Assembly: GCF_004522235.1 (NCBI RefSeq)
Contig: NZ_SDLT01000035.1
Coordinates: 1 to 64,000 of the forward strand
Reading direction: 5' to 3'
Origin: Amycolatopsis nivea
GTDB lineage: Bacteria; Actinomycetota; Actinomycetes; Mycobacteriales; Pseudonocardiaceae
DNA length: 64,000 nt
Shown here: positions 1 through 8,222 of the stretch, in pieces
Layout of the letters: each line of letters opens with the position of its first letter
How positions within the stretch are numbered: position 1 is the first letter of the stretch
Notes under the pieces: generated by a model
What the model was told of the DNA's origin: nothing
Database searches by the model: none
Seen by the model: the letters and a program-made list of their open reading frames with translations, nothing else
Made by a program: the position numbers and the translations under genes

Positions 1-301
1 CTGGCGCCGACTGGTCAACCTCTCACTCTGTTAGGAGTTCTTAGGCGGCTCGTCGCCTGGCGGCGACATTGCGCCCACTTGGTTGCGTGGGGCACCCCGA
101 AGCTGATTGTGATGACGGACGGCGGGTGCTTGTCAAGGCGGGAAAGATGCCTTGACAAGCACCCGCCGTCCGCATTTGGGCTTCGTATCGGGGTGCGGGG
201 GTGGTGTGGGTGCCTCGCTTGTTGGGTGCACTGGTGCGGTTTTTGGCCGTGAGGGGGGCCCTGAGGGAATCTGGTTCCGTCGGGGTGGCCCTCACTCGCT
301 T
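1..301. other. intergenic stretch with a strong hairpin, no gene seen
   Basis: No convincing gene. The open frames here are low-complexity Arg/Pro/Ser shadows with no recognisable domain. The stretch holds the 24-bp perfect inverted repeat at 116-172 and a weaker imperfect repeat (GTGAGG..GGCC against GGCCCTCAC) near 250-297, just beyond the end of the minus-strand SGNH gene. The second hairpin is a reasonable terminator for that gene. Whatever lies left of base 1 is unknown. Confidence 0.6.
116..172. terminator. 24-bp perfect inverted repeat with 9-nt loop
   Basis: Left arm 116-139 and right arm 149-172 are exact reverse complements (the arm contains GGGTGCTTGTCAAGGC), separated by a 9-nt loop. 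There is no T-run on either side, so a classical intrinsic terminator is not certain. The arms are longer than in any other terminator hairpin in this window. It may be a bidirectional terminator or a dispersed repeat element. Confidence 0.55.
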
Positions 302-1177
302 TTAGCGGAGTTGTTGGCGGATTACCTTTGCTTCGCCTGCCATTCCTGCGTAGAGCGGGTGGTAGGGGGCGGCGGCTAGCAGGTTCAGGTCTTTGCCGTT
401 GATCCAGGCTACGCCTGGGCCTTTGCAGGCGTCGTGGCCGAAGGACGGGGTGTAGGTGTCCACATAGGACGATTGGCCGTCCGCCTCCACTGCGTTGCTC
501 ACTGCTGCGTTCAGGGCTTCTTCCACGCTCGAGAGCCAGGCGTAGTCGCCGTTCGCGAAGGGCAGGACGTTCGGGCAATAGCCTTCTGCGGGGGCGATGC
601 GCGGGTAGCCGATGGCCAGCACCTTCGCGTGCGGCGAGCGGGCGTGGATTCCGGCCAGTACTTGCTGGATGGCTGCTTGGGTCTTGGGGAGCAGCGCCTT
701 GATCGTGTCCACGCCGTCGACAGTGAAGTGCTTCTGGCACGGGTTTCCGGTCGGGTCCGAGGCGCGCAGGGTCGGGCAGGTGTCCACCAGTTTGCCGAAC
801 AGGCCCGAATCGTTGCCGCCGATGCCGACCGTCACCAGGTCGGTGTCGGAGCGCAGTGCGGAGAACTGCGGGGCGTTCTGGCCCAGCGGCACGCTTTGCG
901 GGGCGGTCATGTGCGAGGTGTTCGCGCCGCCGCAGCTGACGTCGGTGAAGCGGTCCACGTCGAGGGAGTCCGCGACCATCGACGGGTAGTTGGACGTCGA
1001 GCGGAAGCAGCCGAACGGATCCAGCCTGGGCAGCGGGATGAGCGGGCCCGACGTGTACGAGTCGCCCAAGGCGACGTAATGACGGTAGTGCCGGGGCGCG
1101 GCGCTCGCGGCCGCTGCCGTCGACAGAAGCAGTGCGATGGCCGCGATCGCGGCCAGCACGATTCGGATGGTGCGCAT
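302..1177 (-). CDS. secreted SGNH/GDSL-type hydrolase
   Basis: A 291-residue exported esterase/lipase-type hydrolase. Residues 1-27 form a signal peptide (basic start, Ala/Leu core, ASA|AP-like cleavage site). The GDS block is at 38-40 (VALGDSYTSG) with Ser40 as nucleophile, the block III motif GIGGND is near 118-123, and the C-terminal HPLYAG supplies the catalytic His. The residue three before that His is Ala rather than the usual Asp, as in SGNH enzymes that use a backbone carbonyl in place of the acid. A GGAGG lies about 9 nt before the ATG. It is a lone gene facing away from the folC block. Substrate is unknown; a secreted lipase or esterase is most likely. Confidence 0.85.
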   Translation of the reverse strand: MRTIRIVLAAIAAIALLLSTAAAASAAPRHYRHYVALGDSYTSGPLIPLPRLDPFGCFRSTSNYPSMVADSLDVDRFTDVSCGGANTSHMTAPQSVPLGQNAPQFSALRSDTDLVTVGIGGNDSGLFGKLVDTCPTLRASDPTGNPCQKHFTVDGVDTIKALLPKTQAAIQQVLAGIHARSPHAKVLAIGYPRIAPAEGYCPNVLPFANGDYAWLSSVEEALNAAVSNAVEADGQSSYVDTYTPSFGHDACKGPGVAWINGKDLNLLAAAPYHPLYAGMAGEAKVIRQQLR

Positions 1178-1270
1178 GCGGAACCCGTCCTCCCTAGCGG
1201 TCGACCCGCTTTACCTTTCGGCACGCGGGGCGCGAGCGCTCTCCGCCGATCGGGTGGTCGGGGCGGCTTT

Positions 1271-1903
1271 TCACCCGGCTGCTGGGTGATCTGCGGGTTT
1301 CCGCCAGGTCAGCAGGTACCGCCAGAAGACCAGCGGGCGGACGGTGCTGCCGGGAAGCAGGCGGGCGGCGTCGCGGCGGACGTCGGTCAAGGGCGGGAAT
1401 TTCATGTGCACCGGGGCCTTGGCGACCGGATCCGGGCCGCCGTTGAGGCGGTCGCCGGCGAAGACGATCAGCCTGGCCGCGAGGTTCGCGGGGACGGCGA
1501 CGAGTTCGCGGGCGTAGTCGCCGGGGTGGCTCGGGCGGGCGCAGCCGAGGACGGCGAGGACGCCGCCGGGGGCGAGGGCGTCGCGCAGTCTCGTGACGGT
1601 TTCGAACGGGACGTGGTGCAGGGAGGCCAGGCAGGAGATGTACGCGTACGCCTCGGGTTCCAGCGGGTCGGTCGTCACGTCTGCGCGGCGGTATTCCACG
1701 GTGCCTGGTCCTGGCGAACCGGCGGACGTCGCGCGGGTGATCATTTCCGCCGACGTGTCGATGCCTTCGACGGTCATGCCGGCGGCGGCCAGCTTGCGGG
1801 CGAACCGGCCGTCGCCGCAGCCGACGTCCAGGGCGCGGCCGGGGCCCGGCGGCAGGAGGCGGAGCAGGGCCGGGTGGTAGTGGTGGTTGTGGTCGAAGGG
1901 CAT
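1271..1903 (-). CDS. class I SAM-dependent methyltransferase
   Basis: A 210-residue cytoplasmic methyltransferase. Motif I is ALDVGCGDGRFA near residues 24-35, followed by an acidic loop (GIDTSAEM) that would bind the SAM ribose, and the post-motif segment LAPGGVLAVLG. This is a methyltransf_11/25-type Rossmann fold. The frame stays open upstream to 1942, but the Met at 1903 (MPFDHNHHYHP) is preferred because this N-terminus is typical of the family. The acceptor substrate cannot be told from sequence. It is transcribed divergently from folC; the gap between them carries a GC-rich inverted repeat (about 1951-1982). Confidence 0.8.
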   Translation of the reverse strand: MPFDHNHHYHPALLRLLPPGPGRALDVGCGDGRFARKLAAAGMTVEGIDTSAEMITRATSAGSPGPGTVEYRRADVTTDPLEPEAYAYISCLASLHHVPFETVTRLRDALAPGGVLAVLGCARPSHPGDYARELVAVPANLAARLIVFAGDRLNGGPDPVAKAPVHMKFPPLTDVRRDAARLLPGSTVRPLVFWRYLLTWRKPADHPAAG

Positions 1904-2071
1904 GCGCCCGACCTTGCCACGGATCCCTGCGGGCGCGATCACGCCGAAGCCCCGGGGCCGCTGGGCGCGCGGCGGCCCCGGGTACGCTCGACGGTGTGCC
2001 GGGCCGAACCTTTCGCCTGGTCTTCCCGGTCGCGCGACCGCGCCGGGACAGCGACTTCAAGGAGTGCACGA

Positions 2072-3751
2072 GTGCCGCGCGGTGAGGAGCCCGAGGAGAC
2101 CCGGCGGCCGGATCTCGCCGATCCGGACAGTTTCGCGGGGGTCGACGAACTGGGCGCGCTCGCGCACAGCGACGACGAGGACGATCCCGGGAACGAGCTG
2201 GAGCCGGACCTCGACGCGCCGGACGCGGCCTACACCGTCGGCGGCGGTGCGCGCGGCGGGATCGGCGGCATCGGCCAGCTCGGCGACAACCTGGCGCTCG
2301 GCCCGGTCCCGGACCTGTCCGTCGAAGAGGGCACTGAGCTGCACGAACTCGACGACGAGGGCGCGCCCGCCGAGTTCGGCGACGAGAACGGCCCGGAGGC
2401 CCGCCGCGACCTCATGGCCGCAGAGGCCGAGCTGAACCAGCGCTGGCCGGAGACGAAGCTCGAACCGTCGCTCGCCCGGATCCAGGCGCTGATGACGCTG
2501 CTCGGCGAGCCCAACCACGGCTACCCGGTGGTGCACGTCGCGGGCACGAACGGCAAGGGCTCGGTCGCGCGGATGGTCGATTCGCTGCTGACCCGGATGG
2601 GCCTGCGCTCGGGCCGCTACACCAGCCCGCACCTGCAGCTGGTCACCGAGCGGATCGCGCTCGACGGCCGGCCGGTCTCCGCCGCCCGCTACGCCGAGCT
2701 GTACCAGGACATCGCGCCGTACGTGGCGATGGTGGACGGCGCGAGCGAGGACGGCGTGCCGATGAGCAAGTTCGAGGTGCTCACCGGGATGGCGTTCGCG
2801 GCGTTCTCCGACGCGCCGGTCGAGGCCGCGGTGCTCGAGGCGGGCATGGGCGGCGCGTGGGACGCGACGAACGTCGCCGACGCCCAGGTCGCGGTCATCA
2901 CGCCGATCGGGCTGGACCACACCGAATACCTCGGCCCGACGGCGGTCGACGCGGCCGCGGAGAAGGCGGGGATCATCAAGCCCGGGTCGGTCGCGGTGAT
3001 CGGCGAGCAGGACCCCGAGGTGCTGAACGTCCTGCTGAAGCGCACGGTCGAGGTCGACGCCGCGGTGGCGCGCGCGGGCAGCGAGTTCGGCGTGCTCGAA
3101 CGCGAGGTCGCGGTCGGCGGGCAAATGCTGAAGCTGCAGGGCCTCGGCGGCGTCTACGACGAGATTTTCCTGCCGCTGCACGGCGCGCACCAGGCGGCGA
3201 ACGCGGCCCTCGCGCTGGCCGCGGTCGAGGCGTTTTTCGGGGCGGGCAAAGACAAGCAGCTCGTGGTCGAGGCGGTGCGCGAGGCGTTCGCCGAGGTCGA
3301 GAACCCGGGCAGGCTCGAACGCGTGCGGGCCGCCCCGGCGGTGCTGGTCGACGCGGCGCACAACCCGATGGGCGCGCGGGCGCTCGCCACGACGATCACC
3401 GACGAGTTCAACTTCCGCCGACTCGTCGCGGTCGTCGGCGTGCTGTCCGACAAGGACGCGCGCGGCATTCTGGACGCGCTGGAGCCGGTGGTCTCCGACG
3501 TCGTGGTCACGCGCAGTTCGTCGCCGCGGTCGCTGCCGGTCGAGGACCTGGCGGAACTGGCCGCGTCGATCTTCGGCGAGGACCGCGTGCTCGCCGAACC
3601 CGACCTGGAGACCGCGATCGAGACCGCGATCGGCCTCGTGGAGCAGAACGACGACCCGGAGGAACCGCTCGCGGGCGGCGGCGTGCTGGTGACCGGATCC
3701 GTGGTCACCGCGGGCGACGCGCGCACGCTGTTCGGGAAGGAGCCGGCATGA
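2072..3751 (+). CDS. folC: bifunctional folylpolyglutamate synthase/dihydrofolate synthase
   Basis: Adds glutamates to (dihydro)folate using ATP, retaining folates in the cell. The GTG start at 2072 is chosen because AAGGAG ends 7 nt upstream and the long frame before it is low complexity. Product 559 aa. Residues ~1-110 are an acidic, poorly ordered extension. The Mur-ligase-type ATP site is HVAGTNGKGS near residue 157, followed by the Mur central domain (ITPIGLDHTEYLG) and the glutamate-ligase C-domain (DAAHNPMGARAL). The family is usually 430-490 aa, so the extension explains the extra length. It overlaps the next gene by four bases (ATGA), indicating translational coupling. Confidence 0.93.
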   Translation: MPRGEEPEETRRPDLADPDSFAGVDELGALAHSDDEDDPGNELEPDLDAPDAAYTVGGGARGGIGGIGQLGDNLALGPVPDLSVEEGTELHELDDEGAPAEFGDENGPEARRDLMAAEAELNQRWPETKLEPSLARIQALMTLLGEPNHGYPVVHVAGTNGKGSVARMVDSLLTRMGLRSGRYTSPHLQLVTERIALDGRPVSAARYAELYQDIAPYVAMVDGASEDGVPMSKFEVLTGMAFAAFSDAPVEAAVLEAGMGGAWDATNVADAQVAVITPIGLDHTEYLGPTAVDAAAEKAGIIKPGSVAVIGEQDPEVLNVLLKRTVEVDAAVARAGSEFGVLEREVAVGGQMLKLQGLGGVYDEIFLPLHGAHQAANAALALAAVEAFFGAGKDKQLVVEAVREAFAEVENPGRLERVRAAPAVLVDAAHNPMGARALATTITDEFNFRRLVAVVGVLSDKDARGILDALEPVVSDVVVTRSSSPRSLPVEDLAELAASIFGEDRVLAEPDLETAIETAIGLVEQNDDPEEPLAGGGVLVTGSVVTAGDARTLFGKEPA

Positions 3752-4164
3752 GCGAAACCCCGGAAACGCCCGATACGCCGGTCAAGCCGCCCGCGAAGGA
3801 CCCGATGAAGGGCTTCCGCGGCGTCATGGCGGGCACGCTGATCATGGAAGCGATCACCGTCGCGCTCGCGCTGCCGGTGGTCGCCAAGCTCGGCGGCGGC
3901 ATCACGAGCTTCACCGGCTGGACGGTCATCGCGCTGGCCGTGGTGCTGATCGTGCTGTGCGGGATGCTCAAGCACGTCTGGGCGGTGCCGGTGATCCTGC
4001 TGCTGCAGCTGGCGATCATCGGGATCGGGATCACCCAGCCCGCGATCGCGATCATCGGCGTCATCTTCCTGGCCGCGTTCGTGTGGTTCCTGTGGCTGCG
4101 CCGCGACGTCGCGCGCCGGATGGCGGCGGGCACGTTGCCGAGCCAGCAGCAGCCGCAGGCTTGA
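3748..4164 (+). CDS. DUF4233 membrane protein, folC partner
   Basis: A 138-residue integral membrane protein with about four transmembrane helices (GTLIMEAITVALALPVVA, WTVIALAVVLIVLCGML, VPVILLLQLAIIGIGI, AIIGVIFLAAFVWFLWL) between a Pro/Thr-rich N-tail and a basic, Gln-rich C-tail. Its start codon overlaps the folC stop. DUF4233 proteins sit directly behind folC across actinobacteria (Rv2446c position in M. tuberculosis), which suggests a folate-linked role, but no activity is known to me. Function unassigned. Confidence 0.85.
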   Translation: MSETPETPDTPVKPPAKDPMKGFRGVMAGTLIMEAITVALALPVVAKLGGGITSFTGWTVIALAVVLIVLCGMLKHVWAVPVILLLQLAIIGIGITQPAIAIIGVIFLAAFVWFLWLRRDVARRMAAGTLPSQQQPQA

Positions 4165-4204
4165 GCCCCGCGCTCTCCGCCGCGGCACTCCCGCGAGGTG
4201 CGGC

Positions 4205-4585
4205 TCAGCGGTAGACGCTGACCTCGATCAGGTTCCGGTCCGGGTCGCGGAAGTACACGCTGCGGATCGGCCCGGTCGCGCCCGTGCGGTCGACCGGGCC
4301 CTCCTCGACCGGCACCCCGTGCGCGGCGAGGTCCTCGACGACCTGCTCCAGCGAATCGGCCGTGATCAGGCACAGGTCCGCGCTGCCCGGCGTCGGCCGG
4401 TCCGCCTTCGGCTCGAACTCGTGCCCGGCCTCGTGCAGGTTGATCTTGCTGGCGCCGAACACCAGCGCCTTGCGGCCGGCCCCGAACGTCACCTCGGTCA
4501 TGCCGAGGACGCGCGTGTAGAAATCGACCGTCGCACCGAGGTCGGCGACGGTGAGGACGAGGTGGTCGAGCCGGTCGATGCGCAT
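4205..4585 (-). CDS. VOC-family (glyoxalase/dioxygenase fold) protein
   Basis: A 126-residue two-module vicinal-oxygen-chelate protein. The first strand (DRLDHLVLTVADL) supplies a metal-ligand His, the middle holds INLHEAGHEF, and the last strand FRDPDRNLIEVSVY supplies the Glu ligand, so a mononuclear metal site is likely present. Similar small proteins are annotated as virulence-type or dioxygenase-like VOC proteins; the substrate cannot be inferred. Monocistronic, pointing towards the DUF4233 gene, with a divergent GNAT gene upstream. Confidence 0.8.
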   Translation of the reverse strand: MRIDRLDHLVLTVADLGATVDFYTRVLGMTEVTFGAGRKALVFGASKINLHEAGHEFEPKADRPTPGSADLCLITADSLEQVVEDLAAHGVPVEEGPVDRTGATGPIRSVYFRDPDRNLIEVSVYR

Positions 4586-4638
4586 GGTTTCACCCTATTC
4601 CGATGTAACGGCCGGGCCGCCACGGCGACGGTGCAAGT

Positions 4639-5118
4639 GTGATCGTGGTGCGCGAGCTGAGCGCGGAGAACTGGGCGGAGTGGCGCGACCTCCGGCTGGC
4701 GGCGCTGCGCGAGGACCCGGGGGCGTTCAGCTCGACACTCGCGGACTGGCAGGGCGAAGGCGACGCGGAACCGCGCTGGCGGGCCCGGCTGCGCGACGTG
4801 TCGCTCAACGTCGTGGCCGACCTCGACGGCGTTCCGGCCGGGATGGTCAGCGGGCACCTTTCCGAACGCGGCGACAAAGCCGAGCTGCTGTCGATGTGGG
4901 TCGCCCCGTCGGCGCGCGGCAGGGGAGTCGGGGACGCGCTCGTCCGGGCCGTCGTGCGCTGGAGCGAAGGGCGCGGGGCGGGCGAGCTGGCGTTGCGCGT
5001 CGCGGGCGGCAACGAGCACGCCATGGCGCTGTACGAACGGCACGGGTTCGTGGAGCGTCCGTTGTCCGGACCGAGCGAGTGCGAGCACGAGATGGTTCGG
5101 GAAGCACACCGAGCGTGA
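4639..5118 (+). CDS. GNAT-family N-acetyltransferase
   Basis: A 159-residue acetyl-CoA-dependent acyltransferase. Motif A (LLSMWVAPSARGRGVGDALV) with the R-G-x-G-x-G pyrophosphate loop is complete near residues 92-111, and motif B is GGNEHAMALYERHGF, the usual C-terminal helix and strand. GTG start at 4639. The acceptor is unknown: an amine metabolite or a protein N-terminus are both possible. It lies divergent from the VOC gene with a 53-bp gap, so shared control is possible. Confidence 0.85.
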   Translation: MIVVRELSAENWAEWRDLRLAALREDPGAFSSTLADWQGEGDAEPRWRARLRDVSLNVVADLDGVPAGMVSGHLSERGDKAELLSMWVAPSARGRGVGDALVRAVVRWSEGRGAGELALRVAGGNEHAMALYERHGFVERPLSGPSECEHEMVREAHRA

Positions 5119-5215
5119 CGGCCGGCTGTGAGCTTCCTCCTGCCGGGTGAGCCGTTCACCCGGCGGTCAGCCCGAGTTGGCCGCTTGGCCGTGGTCGCCG
5201 GATAGAACGGCCGCC

Positions 5216-6775
5216 ATGACCGAAACGACCCCTTCCCGGCGCTCCGTGCTCAAAGCCGGGATCGCCGTCCCCGCGCTCGCCGCGGCAGGCAGGCTGCTCC
5301 TGCCCGGCTCCGCCTCGGCCGCCCCGCTCGTCCGCCGCGACCGTCCGGTGCTCGCCCACGGCGTCGCGTCCGGGGACGTGACCACCGGCTCCGGCATCGT
5401 GTGGTCGCGGGCCGACCGGCCGGCGCGGCTGATGGTCGAGGTCGCGCGCGACCCGTCGTTCCGGCACGCCCGCCGGGTGCCCGGCCCGTTCGTCACGCCC
5501 GCCACCGGCGGCACCGGCAAGGTGCGCGTCGCCGGGCTGGCCCCGGGCACCGAATACCACTACCGCGTCACCGCCGTGGACCTCGACGGCCGCAGTGCGA
5601 GCGAGCCGGTCGCCGGCCGGTTCGCCACCGCGCCGGTCGGCCGCGCGAACACGCGGATCCTGTGGAGCGGCGACGTCGTCGGCCAGAACTACGGCATCAA
5701 CCCAGGCCTCGGCGGCATGACGATCTTCTCCGCGATGGCCGACCGCCGTCCCGACCTCTTCCTGCACAGCGGCGACACGGTGTACGCCGACGGCCCGCTC
5801 ACCGAAACCGTCACGCTGCCCGGCGGCGCGGGCACCTGGCACAACATCGTGACGCCGGAGAAGTCGAAGGTCGCCGAAACCCTCGACGAATACCGCGGAC
5901 AGCACGCCTACAACCGGCTGGACGCCAATTTCCGCCGGTTCGCCGCAGAGGTGCCCGCCTATGTCCAGTGGGATGATCATGAGGTAGTCAACAACTGGTA
6001 CCCGGGCGAAATCCTCAACGACCGCCCCGAATACACCGAAAAACGAGCCGACGTCCTCGCTCAGCGCGCGTTCCAGGCGTTCCACGAATGGCATCCGATC
6101 GACCGCCGCCAGGCCGTCGACGGCCGGGTCTACCGGAGCTTCCGCTACGGCAGCCGGGTCGAGGTGTTCGTCCTCGACATGCGCACCTACCGCGACGCCA
6201 ACACCTCGGACCAGACCAAACCCGGCCACATCCTCGGCGACGCGCAGGCCCGCTGGCTGGCCGACGGGCTCCGGCGCAGCACCGCGACCTGGAAGATCGT
6301 CCAGGCGGACATGCCGATCGGCCTCGTCGTGCCGGACGGCAAGGACATCGAGGCGGTCGCCAACGGCCTGCCTGGCGCGCCCGGCGGCCGCGAGACCGAA
6401 CTGGCCTGGGTGCTGCGGCAGATCTCGCGCAACCGTGTGCGCAATGTCGTGTGGCTGACCGCTGACGTGCACTACACCGCCGCGCACCATTATTCGCCCG
6501 AGCGTGCCGCGTTCCAGGACTTCGACCCGTTCTGGGAATTCGTCTCCGGCCCGCTCAACGCCGGTGCGTTCGGCCCGAACAAACTCGACCCGACGTTCGG
6601 CCCGGAAGCGGTGTTCGTGCACGCCCCGCAGACGCAGAATTCCTCGCCGGTGCAAGGGTTCCAGCACTTCGGCGAGGTGAATGTGGACGGTGCGAGCGGG
6701 GCGCTGACAGTCGATCTTCGCGACGCGACCGGGGCCTCGCTGTGGTCCAAGACGCTGCAGCCGCAGCGGCGCTGA
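5216..6775 (+). CDS. phoD: Tat-exported PhoD-like alkaline phosphatase/phosphodiesterase
   Basis: A 519-residue extracytoplasmic metallophosphoesterase. The N-terminus carries a twin-arginine signal (RRSVLKAG, residues 8-15, then an Ala/Leu core ending SASA). A fibronectin-like PhoD_N domain follows (about 35-150), then the metallophosphatase domain with SGDTVYADG near 185, the metal-binding block WDDHEVVNNW near 252, VLDMRTYRD, and TADVHYTAAHHYSPE near 415. These are the PhoD signature residues, which bind Fe and Ca in Bacillus PhoD. Tat export fits cofactor loading before secretion. The frame is open upstream, but the ATG at 5216 places the RR motif correctly. Role: phosphate scavenging from phosphomono- or diesters. 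Confidence 0.9.
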   Translation: MTETTPSRRSVLKAGIAVPALAAAGRLLLPGSASAAPLVRRDRPVLAHGVASGDVTTGSGIVWSRADRPARLMVEVARDPSFRHARRVPGPFVTPATGGTGKVRVAGLAPGTEYHYRVTAVDLDGRSASEPVAGRFATAPVGRANTRILWSGDVVGQNYGINPGLGGMTIFSAMADRRPDLFLHSGDTVYADGPLTETVTLPGGAGTWHNIVTPEKSKVAETLDEYRGQHAYNRLDANFRRFAAEVPAYVQWDDHEVVNNWYPGEILNDRPEYTEKRADVLAQRAFQAFHEWHPIDRRQAVDGRVYRSFRYGSRVEVFVLDMRTYRDANTSDQTKPGHILGDAQARWLADGLRRSTATWKIVQADMPIGLVVPDGKDIEAVANGLPGAPGGRETELAWVLRQISRNRVRNVVWLTADVHYTAAHHYSPERAAFQDFDPFWEFVSGPLNAGAFGPNKLDPTFGPEAVFVHAPQTQNSSPVQGFQHFGEVNVDGASGALTVDLRDATGASLWSKTLQPQRR

Positions 6776-6845
6776 CCGGCCCGGCAAGCGCGTCGGATAG
6801 GCTCAGCGCCGAATAACACGAATCCGCACAAGGAGAAATACCGTC

Positions 6846-7256
6846 GTGACTGAACGCACGCTGGTCCTCGTCAAGCCCGATGGCGTCGCGCGCGGCCTCG
6901 TCGGCGAGGTCGTTTCGCGCATCGAGCGCAAGGGCCTGAAGCTGGCCGCGCTGGAACTGCGCACCGTCGAGCGCTCCGTCGCCGAGGAGCACTACGCGGA
7001 GCACAAGGAGCGCCCGTTCTTCGGCGACCTGCTGGAGTTCATCACGTCCGGCCCGCTCGTCGCGCTGGCCGTCGAGGGCCCGCGCGCGATCGCCGCGTTC
7101 CGCCAGCTCGCCGGCGGCACCGACCCGGTCGAGAAGGCCACCCCGGGCACCCTGCGCGGCGACTTCGCGCTGGAGACCCAGTACAACCTGGTGCACGGTT
7201 CGGACTCGCCGGAGTCGGCCGAGCGCGAGCTGAAGCTGTGGTTCCCGGACCTGTGA
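6846..7256 (+). CDS. ndk: nucleoside diphosphate kinase
   Basis: A 136-residue enzyme that passes phosphate between NTPs and NDPs through phospho-His. The active-site block NLVHGSDS contains His117; LVLVKPDGV at the N-terminus and ATPGTLRGDF for base/phosphate binding are present. Family length is typical (134-140). GTG start; AAGGAGAAA lies 7 nt upstream. In the M. tuberculosis-like gene order it sits between folC/DUF4233 and rne, and here other genes have been inserted between them. Confidence 0.96.
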   Translation: MTERTLVLVKPDGVARGLVGEVVSRIERKGLKLAALELRTVERSVAEEHYAEHKERPFFGDLLEFITSGPLVALAVEGPRAIAAFRQLAGGTDPVEKATPGTLRGDFALETQYNLVHGSDSPESAERELKLWFPDL

Positions 7257-7296
7257 TCCGGCTGAACCGGCATTGAACCGGCACTGACCCTCGCGG

Positions 7297-7330
7297 ACGC
7301 CGGGCAGGGACTGCGGTCCCGGCCCGGCGT
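7297..7330 (+). terminator. rho-independent-type hairpin after ndk
   Basis: ACGCCGGGC (7297-7305) pairs with GCCCGGCGT (7322-7330), and the inner GGGAC/GTCCC pair extends the stem almost to the loop. A short TTCGTGTTT follows. It sits about 40 nt after the ndk stop. Confidence 0.75.
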
Positions 7331-7390
7331 TCGTGTTTCCGGGCGCTTAATCCGCTGCCGGGAGCTCGGCGCATCGGTTAACCTCCACCG

Positions 7391-8116
7391 GTGACTGCCC
7401 TGCCGCTGCCGCCGCGCGATTACCTGCCGCACCTGCGCTCGCTCACCGAGGCCTTCGCCGCGGAAGCCGAGGGCGACCTGGACAACCCGGTCCCGTACTG
7501 CGGAGACTGGACCAAGCGCGACCTTGTCGCGCATCTGGGCAATGTGCACCGGTGGGCCGCGGGCATCGTCCGCACCGGCGAGCTGAGCAAGCAGGAATTC
7601 GACGTCACGCCGAGCGGCGACCTCGCGCCCTGGTACGCCGAGAGCGCGGCCGAACTGCTGGACGCGCTCGCCACGGCCGACCCCGCCGACGCGTGCTGGG
7701 TTTTCGGTGCCGCGGAGAAGACCAAGGCGTTCTGGTTCCGCCGTCAGGTGCACGAAACTGCCGTGCATTTGGTCGACTTGTTCGGCGCACGCGGCGCAAC
7801 GACCCGGCTTGATCCGCTGATCGCCGCGGACGGCGTCTTCGAGGTGCTGGGCACGATGCTGCCGCGAGTCGCGCGCTGGAAGCACGAGGTTCCGCTGGCC
7901 GCGCCGATCACGGTGCGCACCACCGACACCGGGCACTCGTGGACCGTCGTGCCCGGCGAACCGCCCGAGCTGGGCGAGGGCGAAGCGGTGGCCACGGTCG
8001 CGGTGCCCGCGCAGGATTTGCTGGTGTCGCTGTGGAAGCGCACCGACGCGCAGCCGGAGATCGACGGCGACGAGGCCGTCGCGAAGGAGTTTCTCGCCGC
8101 GCGCATGACCCCCTGA
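7391..8116 (+). CDS. maleylpyruvate isomerase-family mycothiol-dependent enzyme
   Basis: A 241-residue DinB-fold protein. The N-terminal four-helix bundle (about 1-160) has metal-ligand histidines in AHLGNVHRWAAG (His48, His53) and RRQVHETAVHLVDLFG; the C-terminal ~80 residues (VRTTDTGHSWTV..) form the MDMPI C-domain. The family uses mycothiol, the actinobacterial thiol, in isomerase or S-transferase reactions. No aromatic-catabolism genes are adjacent, so the substrate may be something other than maleylpyruvate. GTG start. Confidence 0.8.
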   Translation: MTALPLPPRDYLPHLRSLTEAFAAEAEGDLDNPVPYCGDWTKRDLVAHLGNVHRWAAGIVRTGELSKQEFDVTPSGDLAPWYAESAAELLDALATADPADACWVFGAAEKTKAFWFRRQVHETAVHLVDLFGARGATTRLDPLIAADGVFEVLGTMLPRVARWKHEVPLAAPITVRTTDTGHSWTVVPGEPPELGEGEAVATVAVPAQDLLVSLWKRTDAQPEIDGDEAVAKEFLAARMTP

Positions 8117-8222
8117 GCGGATAATCCTGCGCCATTCAGGTCCCGTTCACCGCAGGGCCTTCCGGCGGTCGCGCCGATGGATTTGGCTGACCTGAGCCAT
8201 TTTCGCGATCGTGGGGTACCTG

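Noticed and set aside
15..740. Minus-strand frame over the left intergenic region and SGNH gene end
   Set aside because: Reads through the 24-bp hairpin with no motif; Arg/Pro shadow.
434..2071. Long plus-strand open frame running 1638 bp into folC
   Set aside because: Lies antisense to the SGNH hydrolase and methyltransferase genes, low-complexity Arg/Gly/Ala content, no ribosome site; folC has its own start at 2072.
4165..4204. Hairpin between DUF4233 and VOC genes
   Set aside because: Only short imperfect GC pairings; not convincing as a terminator.
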